Assembly: GCA_003488105.1 (NCBI GenBank)
Contig: DNMS01000188.1
Location: forward strand, 4,781 to 10,946
DNA: 6,166 nt
Reading direction: 5' to 3'
DNA from: Rhodospirillaceae bacterium
Lineage (GTDB): Bacteria; Pseudomonadota; Alphaproteobacteria; Rhodospirillales_A; Casp-alpha2
Below the pieces are notes generated by a model. That model made no database searches. It had not been told where the DNA came from and saw nothing but the letters and a program-made list of their open reading frames with translations. A program made the position numbers and the translations under genes. This document shows, in pieces, positions 1 to 5,687 of this stretch (its first letter is position 1; every line of letters begins with the position of its first letter).

Positions 1-34
1 GAGCGTCATCGGGAAGGAAGCCGCGAATACATGA
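1..34 (+). CDS. Probable 3' end of an unidentified upstream gene
   Basis: Reading from base 2 gives an open frame ending SVIGKEAANT followed by TGA at 32-34. This stop overlaps the ATG of the HisH gene as ATGA (31-34), the usual arrangement of translationally coupled genes. Ten residues are too few to identify a family. The frame starting at base 3 is also open, to a TGA at 45-47, and the frame at base 1 runs into HisH without a stop. The choice of frame therefore rests only on the ATGA overlap and on the tight packing of the rest of the run. The gene's start lies outside the window. Confidence 0.35.
   Translation, partial: SVIGKEAANT
11..20 (+). promoter_or_regulatory. Ribosome binding site of the HisH-family gene
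   Basis: The purine-rich stretch GGGAAGGAAG ends 10 bases before the ATG at 31. The spacing is a little long but usable. It supports ATG 31 as the start although the same frame is open further upstream, and the predicted protein then begins exactly where HisH family members begin (MIAIVDIGIGN). Confidence 0.6.
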
Positions 35-651
35 TCGCCATCGTTGACATCGGCATCGGCAATCTGGGCGCCATCAAGAACATGCTGCGCAAGGTCGGGG
101 CTCAGGCGGAAATCACCGACAGCGCGGAGGCGATTAAAGCCGCCGACAAGATCGTGCTGCCCGGCGTCGGCGCGTTTGACCACGGCATGGGGGCGCTGGC
201 CGCAAGCGGCCTGATGGATACCTTGAACGAACAGGTGCTCAACGCGGGGAAGCCCATCCTGGGCATCTGCCTCGGCGCGCAAATGCTGGGCCGTCGCAGC
301 GAGGAAGGGTCCCTGCCCGGGCTGGGGTGGATCGACATGGATGTCGTTCGCTTTCCCCGTGACGCCGGCATCAAGATTCCGCACATGGGCTGGAACACGG
401 TTGCGCCAACGATGCCGGGCGGCAGGATACACCCGCTGTTTGCCGGCGGCGAAGACACGCCCCGGTTCTATTTCGTGCATTCCTTCCATTTCGAATGTGA
501 CCGGCCCGAAGACGTCACGGCGACCTGCGTGTACGGTAAGTCGTTCGCCGCCGCCGTAGCGCGCGGAAATATCTGGGGGGTTCAGTTCCATCCGGAAAAA
601 AGCCATCGCTTCGGCGCGGCACTGCTGCGCAGTTTCGCGGAACATGCCTGA
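31..651 (+). CDS. hisH: HisH-family glutaminase subunit (HisH2/WbuY type), sugar amidination
   Basis: This is a class I glutamine amidotransferase of 206 residues, the usual HisH length (about 200). It hydrolyses glutamine and channels ammonia to a HisF-type partner. Visible motifs are the N-terminal VDIGIGNL, PGVGAF (44-49), the nucleophile elbow GICLGAQ with Cys80, IPHMGWN (116-122), FYFVHSF (146-152) and VQFHPEKS with His187 and Glu189 completing the Cys-His-Glu triad. The catalytic set is intact, so it should be active. It abuts a HisF-like gene, which is followed by an N-acetyl sugar amidotransferase. This is the arrangement of the P. aeruginosa hisH2-hisF2-wbpG genes. Its role is therefore more likely nitrogen supply for an acetamidino sugar than histidine synthesis, which is an inference from context. 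No other his gene is visible. The elbow has Ala83 where Met is common, a minor variation. The family is certain; the pathway is probable. Confidence 0.92.
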   Translation: MIAIVDIGIGNLGAIKNMLRKVGAQAEITDSAEAIKAADKIVLPGVGAFDHGMGALAASGLMDTLNEQVLNAGKPILGICLGAQMLGRRSEEGSLPGLGWIDMDVVRFPRDAGIKIPHMGWNTVAPTMPGGRIHPLFAGGEDTPRFYFVHSFHFECDRPEDVTATCVYGKSFAAAVARGNIWGVQFHPEKSHRFGAALLRSFAEHA

Positions 652-1419
652 ATGAATTTGCCCCGCGTCATTCCGGTTTTGCTGCTGCGTGGGCGCGGCC
701 TGTACAAAACCATCAAGTTCAAGGATCCCGTCTATGTCGGGGATCCGATGAACACGGTTCGGCTGTTCAATGAAAAGGAAGCCAACGAGATTGTGGTCCT
801 GGACATCGGCGCCACCGTCGAGAATCGCGGCCCGAATTTCGAATTTTTGGAAGACCTGGCATCCGAATGCTTCATGCCTTTTGCCTATGGCGGCGGCATC
901 ACGACGGTGGACCAGATCAAGAGATTGTTTTTTCTCGGCGCGGAAAAGGCCGTGATCAACGCCGCTGCCTTCGACCAGCCCGGTCTTATCGAGGATGCAG
1001 CCCGTCAATTCGGCTCCCAGAGCATCGTCGCGTCCATCGACGTCAAAAAGAAGATGCTCGGCGGATACGATGTTTTCACCCATAACGGCACCAAGGGCCG
1101 GGGGCGGAAGCCGACGGAACTTGCACGTGAACTGGAAAACCGCGGAGTCGGCGAAATCCTTATCAACACTATCGACCGTGACGGCACGATGAGCGGTTAC
1201 GATCTGGACCTCATCGGCGACGTCGCCGCTGCCGTTTCCGTGCCTGTCGTTGCCTGCGGCGGCGCGAGCGGGCCGTCTGACTTTCGCGCAGCCATCAACG
1301 CCGGCGCCGCCGCCGTCTCAGCCGGCGCGTACTTCGTTTTTCAAGGCAAGCACCGTGCGGTACTAATCAGCTATCCCAGCGAAGATGAGCTGAACAGCAT
1401 CTTCACACCGGAAGAATAA
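652..1419 (+). CDS. wbuZ: HisF-like protein, glycosyl amidation-associated (WbuZ/HisF2 type)
   Basis: This 255-residue (beta/alpha)8 barrel is homologous along its length to the HisF cyclase. Recognisable blocks are VVLDIGATVENR, YGGGIT (79-84), EKAVINAAA (98-106), QSIVASIDVK with Asp130, GEILINTIDRDGT (167-179) and ACGGAS (201-206). Compared with Thermotoga maritima HisF recalled from memory, the N-terminal CLDVKDG block reads VLLLRGRG here, so catalytic Asp11 is Leu11. The second catalytic aspartate, Asp130, is kept. The ring that gates the ammonia tunnel (Arg5, Glu46, Lys99 and the Glu equivalent to 167, here Glu168) is also present. This pattern suggests a barrel that docks HisH and conducts ammonia but does not make imidazole glycerol phosphate. 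That fits the WbuZ family, which works with WbuX/WbpG amidotransferases. The start follows the HisH stop directly, with no gap. Only a weak GCGGA (637-641) precedes it, so translation is probably coupled. The 3' end abuts the amidotransferase gene. Confidence 0.92.
   Translation: MNLPRVIPVLLLRGRGLYKTIKFKDPVYVGDPMNTVRLFNEKEANEIVVLDIGATVENRGPNFEFLEDLASECFMPFAYGGGITTVDQIKRLFFLGAEKAVINAAAFDQPGLIEDAARQFGSQSIVASIDVKKKMLGGYDVFTHNGTKGRGRKPTELARELENRGVGEILINTIDRDGTMSGYDLDLIGDVAAAVSVPVVACGGASGPSDFRAAINAGAAAVSAGAYFVFQGKHRAVLISYPSEDELNSIFTPEE
1410..1414 (+). promoter_or_regulatory. Ribosome binding site of the fused amidotransferase gene
   Basis: GGAAG lies inside the last codons of the HisF-like gene, five bases before ATG 1420. 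The upstream stop TAA (1417-1419) touches this ATG, so the spacing and position support this start and coupled translation. Confidence 0.55.
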
Positions 1420-3708
1420 ATGACCGACATCGAATACAAAGTTTGCACCCGGTGCGTCATGGACACATCGGATCCGGAAATCGTTTTCGACGACCAGGGC
1501 GTGTGCAGCCATTGTCATGCTTTCGACCAATTGGTCGGCACGAACTGGCTGCCGGGCCCGGCGGGGAAACCGCACCTGGATGCCTTGCTCGCGGAGATCA
1601 AGGCCTGGGGCAAGGGTCGCGAGTACGATTGCACGATCGGGCTGTCGGGAGGGGCGGATTCATCCTATCTGGCCTATCTCGCCGCGAAAGAATGGGGCCT
1701 GCGACCGCTCGCCGTCCATGTCGACACGGGCTGGAATTCGCCCCACGCCGTACGCAACATCGAAAACCTGGTCAAGAAGCTGAACATCGATCTCTATACC
1801 TTCGTCATCGATTGGGAAGAGATGCGTGACCTCCAGGTCGCGTTCCTGAAATCAGGCGTCGCCAACCAGGACACGCCCCAGGACCACGCCATCTTCGCCA
1901 AACTGTTCAGCTTCACCGCCGAAAACAAAATCCGCTACGTCCTATCGGGCCATAACATCGCGACCGAAAGCGTCCTCCCTGAATCCTGGGAATACACCGC
2001 CCGCGATGACAAACACATTCGCGCCATCCATCGCCGGTTCGGAACCCGCCCCCTGAAGACATTGCCGATCATGTCCGTCTTCCGAAGTTTTCTCTATGCC
2101 CGGTTGGCACCGATCAGATTCCTGCCCGGCATGAAAATCGTCAACCCGCTGGACTTCGTCGACTACACGAAAGACCAAGCCAAGGCAGAATTGTCCCGTG
2201 AGGTCGGCTGGCAGGAGTACGGCGCCAAGCACTTCGAATCACGCTTCACGAAATTCTTTCAGGCTTACTGGCTTCCCAAACGATTCGGATACGACAAACG
2301 CCGCGCACATCTATCCTCACTCATTCTCTCCAGCCAGATCAGCCGGGCTCAGGCGTTGGCCGAACTGGATAAACCCATGTATCCAACCGAAGAATTGGCG
2401 GAAGACATGGAGTTCGTCCGCAAGAAGTTGGAATTGAGCGAAGATGAATTCGAAGGGATCCTATCCGCGCCGACCCATCATCATTCGGAGTATCCATCCT
2501 ATGCGCCGCTGGGGCGTATTTGGCGGCGGGTGCAAAGAAGCCTGCAAGCACTGCGCCGCGGCCTGACACCCAAGGTTCGGCAATTGGCCCCCGCGGGAAA
2601 ACTGAACATCTGTATTCTCGGCTCAGCCAGCGACACCCATGTAGTGACGCGCGCCCGCGCCATTGCGCGCCAAGGCCATATGGTGACGATGATTTCGCGC
2701 GTTCCCGGATCGACGAACGAGATTCCCATCCTGGTGCCGAAAGGCTTCAATACGCCGTTCAATTTCATTAACAAGGCCCTGATCGTGTTCCCCCTCGCCT
2801 GGATGATCTGGCGGCAACGCGCGGACGTGTTCTATGCCCATTATGCGGCAGAGTACGAATGTTGGCTCGCGGCTCTGCTGCGCCGCCGGCCCTTTGCCAT
2901 TAATGCCATGGGGTCGGATATCCTGATCGAAGCAACAGGACGTCGTGGCCCCCTGCGCGCCTGGTTGACCCGTTTCGCCTTGAAAGCGGCCAAAGCCGTC
3001 ACGGTGAAGTCGCCCTATCTAGCGCAGACGGTTCTCGACCTTGGGATTGATCCCGGGCGTGTCTCAGAAGTGATCTGGGGGATCGACCCAAAAAATTATC
3101 ACCGCGATACAGATAAACGGCGCGAATGGCGGGCCCACTGGGGAGTTGATGAGGATACCCTGGTCATCCTCAGCCCGCGTCCTTTTGAAAAGCTCTATCG
3201 TCAACATCTGGCAATCCAGGCGCTTCCCAAGGTCCTCGAGAAACACCCGAACGCGATTCTCGCATTATCCGAATTCAAACAAGACCTGAGCTACCGCCGC
3301 GAACTAGAGACTCTAGCCCGCGATCTCGGCATCAGCGCCCATGTCGTCTATATCGCGCCGCAAACCGAAGAGCACATGCCGGGCCTTTTGTCGGCAGCTG
3401 ACGTCATCGTCAGCCTCGCCTACACCGATGGCACCCCGCAAACGGTCTTGGAAGCACAGGCCTGCGACACGCCGGTGTTGATTGCCGATATTCCCGATAT
3501 ACGGCACGTTTTCACGGATCGAAAGAACTGTCTATTTTCGACCGATGACCCTAAGTCGATTGCCGATGGCTTGAACCTTATTGCCTCGGACGAGGCGCTA
3601 CGCAATTCGATCATCGCTGGCGGAAAGCAATTGGTTTCGGAAAAGGCCAACCTTCCCCGGGAACTGGAACGCGTCGAAGCAATCCTGCGTGACGTCGTTG
3701 CCGGTTGA
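1420..3708 (+). CDS. wbuX: N-acetyl sugar amidotransferase (WbuX/WbpG/PseA type) fused to GT4-like glycosyltransferase
   Basis: The 762-residue protein is about twice the usual amidotransferase length (roughly 370-380). Residues 1-360 form the N-acetyl sugar amidotransferase. It has two CxxC pairs (Cys9/Cys12 and Cys29/Cys32) that probably bind zinc, then an ATP-binding PP-loop SGGADSS (76-82), HVDTGWNS (100-107) and LSGHNI (175-180). It should use ATP and ammonia from the HisH/HisF-like pair to turn an acetamido group into acetamidino on an activated sugar. Residues 363-392 are an Arg/Lys-rich linker. Residues 393-762 are a GT-B glycosyltransferase. It opens with LNICILGSASDTH, then shows YAHYAAEY (472-479), NAMGSDIL (495-502) and a donor-binding half with SPRPFEKLY (585-593) and DGTPQTVLEAQ (670-680). 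The last is a D-x7-E form of the GT4 E-x7-E motif. The frame is continuous, with no stop or shift between domains. Both domains look intact. The exact sugar cannot be read from sequence. Confidence 0.9.
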   Translation: MTDIEYKVCTRCVMDTSDPEIVFDDQGVCSHCHAFDQLVGTNWLPGPAGKPHLDALLAEIKAWGKGREYDCTIGLSGGADSSYLAYLAAKEWGLRPLAVHVDTGWNSPHAVRNIENLVKKLNIDLYTFVIDWEEMRDLQVAFLKSGVANQDTPQDHAIFAKLFSFTAENKIRYVLSGHNIATESVLPESWEYTARDDKHIRAIHRRFGTRPLKTLPIMSVFRSFLYARLAPIRFLPGMKIVNPLDFVDYTKDQAKAELSREVGWQEYGAKHFESRFTKFFQAYWLPKRFGYDKRRAHLSSLILSSQISRAQALAELDKPMYPTEELAEDMEFVRKKLELSEDEFEGILSAPTHHHSEYPSYAPLGRIWRRVQRSLQALRRGLTPKVRQLAPAGKLNICILGSASDTHVVTRARAIARQGHMVTMISRVPGSTNEIPILVPKGFNTPFNFINKALIVFPLAWMIWRQRADVFYAHYAAEYECWLAALLRRRPFAINAMGSDILIEATGRRGPLRAWLTRFALKAAKAVTVKSPYLAQTVLDLGIDPGRVSEVIWGIDPKNYHRDTDKRREWRAHWGVDEDTLVILSPRPFEKLYRQHLAIQALPKVLEKHPNAILALSEFKQDLSYRRELETLARDLGISAHVVYIAPQTEEHMPGLLSAADVIVSLAYTDGTPQTVLEAQACDTPVLIADIPDIRHVFTDRKNCLFSTDDPKSIADGLNLIASDEALRNSIIAGGKQLVSEKANLPRELERVEAILRDVVAG

Positions 3709-3747
3709 TCCTGACATTCTCACAAAATCCGATCCCGATCTGAAATC
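3709..3747 (+). other. 39-bp intergenic gap without a clear Shine-Dalgarno or terminator
   Basis: This is the only gap of more than two bases between recognised genes. It holds no GC-rich hairpin followed by a T run, so read-through from the fusion gene into the asparagine synthetase gene is likely. It also lacks an AGGAGG-like element before ATG 3748; the nearest bases are GATCTGAAATC. A promoter cannot be supported or excluded in so short a stretch. Confidence 0.45.
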
Positions 3748-5685
3748 ATGTGCGGCCTGACCGGCATTCTCGACCCGCGCGGCCGCGCGCCCTTGGCCGA
3801 GAGCCTGCGCGCCATGACCGACCGTCTGGCTCATCGAGGACCGGACGGCGACGGCCTTTGGCATGACGCCGCAGCGGGCGTCGCCCTCGGTCATCGCCGC
3901 CTGTCGATCATCGACTTGAGCCCCGCCGGCGCGCAGCCAATGGCCTCAGCCTGCGGGCGTTACACCATCGTCTACAACGGCGAAGTCTATAATGCCGAGG
4001 ATCTGCGACGCGACCTGGCGGCGGCCGGTGCGGCGCCGGATTATCGCGGGCATTCGGACACGGAAGTGATGCTCGCCGCCTTCACCTGCTGGGGCGTGCG
4101 CGCGACCGTCGAAAAGCTGATCGGCATGTTCGCCTTCGCACTTTGGGACCGCGAGGAACGCTGCCTGGTATTGGCCCGCGACCGCCTGGGCATCAAGCCG
4201 CTGTATTGGGGCGACGCGGGTGGCCTGTTCCTGTTCGCATCGGAACTGAAATCGTTCCATGCCCATCCTGCCTTTCGGCCCGAGGTCGACCCGGCGGCCC
4301 TCGCCGCCTACATGCGCTACAACTACGTGCCGGCCCCTGCATCCATATATAAAGACGTCTTCAAGTTGGAGCCGGGCTGCCTGCTGTTCAAGCGCGCCGA
4401 TCAGCCCGCCCGCGTTGAACGCTATTGGGACCTGCGGCGCATCGCCCATGATGGACAGTCCGCGCCGCGTGGCCTGAGCGATCAAGATGCCGTTGACGAA
4501 GCCGACGCCCTGATCGGCGACGCGGTCAAACGGCGCATGGTGGCGGATGTGCCGTTGGGCGCGTTCCTGTCGGGCGGCATCGATTCCTCGACCGTCGCGG
4601 CCCTGATGCAGGCGCACAGCGACGTGCCCGTGAAAACCTTTTCCATCGGCTTTGACGCAGACGGATATGACGAAGCCCCCCATGCCGCCGCCGTCGCCCG
4701 GCACCTGGGCACCGACCACACGGAACTTTACGTTGATCCGGGCCAAGCGCTCGACGTCATTCCGCGCCTGCCCGACTTCTATGACGAGCCGTTCGCCGAT
4801 TCATCCCAGATCCCGACCTATCTGGTGTCCGCCCTCACCCGCCAACACGTCACCGTGGCGCTTTCCGGCGACGGCGGCGACGAAGTGTTCGCCGGGTACA
4901 CCCGCTATGCCTGGGGTGATCTGCTGCGCCGGCGCACCGGCCGCATTCCCCGCCCGCTGCGCGCCGGCACGGCGCGGATGCTCCATTGCCTAAGCGAAGA
5001 CAGCTGGGATCGGCTGCTGAAGAACCTACCCGTGGCCAGGCGCCTCAGCCATCCCGGCCAGAAAGTGCACAAGCTGGCCGATGTTCTGGCGCAGCCCGAT
5101 GACATGGCGCTTTTCCGGCGTCTGATCACGGCTTGGCGCGATCCCGCGGCCGTGGTCCCCGGAGCGGTGGAAACACCGACCATTGCCTGGGATGACAGCG
5201 TACGGGAAGACGTGCCCAAATTCATGGAACGCATGCAGTTGCTGGACAGCCTGATGTACCTGCCCGACGACATTCTGACCAAGGTCGACCGCGCCTCGAT
5301 GGCGGTATCGCTGGAAGCCCGCGTGCCGCTGCTTGATCATCGTGTCGTCGAATTCGCCTGGTCCCTGCCGCGCCATATGCGCGTACGCGACGGCCAGGGA
5401 AAATGGATCCTGCGCCGGGTGCTCGACCGCTATGTTCCGCGCCAGCTTACCGAGCGCCCGAAGATGGGGTTCGGTATTCCCGTCGACCGTTGGATCAAGG
5501 GCCCATTGCGCGACTGGGCAGAAGATCTGTTGTCGCCGGCAGCGCTGGCCGAGGGCGGCCTGCTCGACCCGGCGCCGATCCGCCATGCCTGGGGCGAGCA
5601 TCTGGCCGGCACGCGCAACCGCACGACCGAATTGTGGAGCGTGCTGATGTTTCAGGCCTGGCGCCGCCGTTGGGGAGGCGCCTGA
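3748..5685 (+). CDS. asnB: Asparagine synthetase-like glutamine amidotransferase (AsnB family), complete
   Basis: This 645-residue class II (Ntn) amidotransferase makes an amide from a carboxylate using glutamine and ATP. The start is fixed by Cys2, the nucleophile exposed after Met removal. The glutaminase half shows HRGPDG (29-34), GHRRLSIID with Arg50, YNGEVYN with Asn77 and Glu79, and SDTEV with Asp104. The synthetase half shows the PP-loop LSGGIDSS (274-281), ALSGDGGDEVFAGY (371-384), DDILTKVDRASM (507-518), SLEARVPLLDHR (521-532) and KMGFGIP (572-578). All key residues are present. It is longer than E. coli AsnB (554) and within the range of versions found in polysaccharide loci. Free asparagine synthesis is possible. 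However, its place after a sugar amidination set and before a second AsnB-like gene suggests amidation of a glycan carboxylate, as proposed for WbpS in P. aeruginosa O6. That substrate is inference. It lies 39 bp after the fusion gene and is visibly more GC-rich. Confidence 0.93.
   Translation: MCGLTGILDPRGRAPLAESLRAMTDRLAHRGPDGDGLWHDAAAGVALGHRRLSIIDLSPAGAQPMASACGRYTIVYNGEVYNAEDLRRDLAAAGAAPDYRGHSDTEVMLAAFTCWGVRATVEKLIGMFAFALWDREERCLVLARDRLGIKPLYWGDAGGLFLFASELKSFHAHPAFRPEVDPAALAAYMRYNYVPAPASIYKDVFKLEPGCLLFKRADQPARVERYWDLRRIAHDGQSAPRGLSDQDAVDEADALIGDAVKRRMVADVPLGAFLSGGIDSSTVAALMQAHSDVPVKTFSIGFDADGYDEAPHAAAVARHLGTDHTELYVDPGQALDVIPRLPDFYDEPFADSSQIPTYLVSALTRQHVTVALSGDGGDEVFAGYTRYAWGDLLRRRTGRIPRPLRAGTARMLHCLSEDSWDRLLKNLPVARRLSHPGQKVHKLADVLAQPDDMALFRRLITAWRDPAAVVPGAVETPTIAWDDSVREDVPKFMERMQLLDSLMYLPDDILTKVDRASMAVSLEARVPLLDHRVVEFAWSLPRHMRVRDGQGKWILRRVLDRYVPRQLTERPKMGFGIPVDRWIKGPLRDWAEDLLSPAALAEGGLLDPAPIRHAWGEHLAGTRNRTTELWSVLMFQAWRRRWGGA
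5672..5678 (+). promoter_or_regulatory. Ribosome binding site of the second asparagine synthetase-like gene
   Basis: GGGGAGG lies within the last codons of the preceding gene, nine bases before ATG 5688. It is the strongest Shine-Dalgarno match in the window. Together with the required Cys as second residue it fixes the start of the next gene. Confidence 0.65.
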
Positions 5686-5687
5686 GC

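Noticed and set aside
31..1419. Histidine biosynthesis operon (hisH-hisF)
   Set aside because: The HisF-like protein lacks the Asp11 equivalent, no hisA, hisB, hisI or hisE is adjacent, and the next gene is a sugar amidotransferase.
2761..2817. Possible transmembrane helix in the glycosyltransferase half (residues about 448-466)
   Set aside because: The segment is moderately hydrophobic, but interrupted by Lys and Asn and placed where GT4 enzymes have an N-domain helix. Membrane association at the surface is more likely than spanning.
3709..3747. Rho-independent terminator or promoter in the intergenic gap
   Set aside because: There is no GC-rich hairpin with a T tract. The repeated GATC in GATCCCGATC is too short to mean much, and no convincing -35/-10 pair fits.
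3946..4746. 266-codon open frame on the minus strand
   Set aside because: It lies wholly opposite the strongly conserved asparagine synthetase gene. Its translation shows no recognisable domain and is expected from high-GC codon bias.
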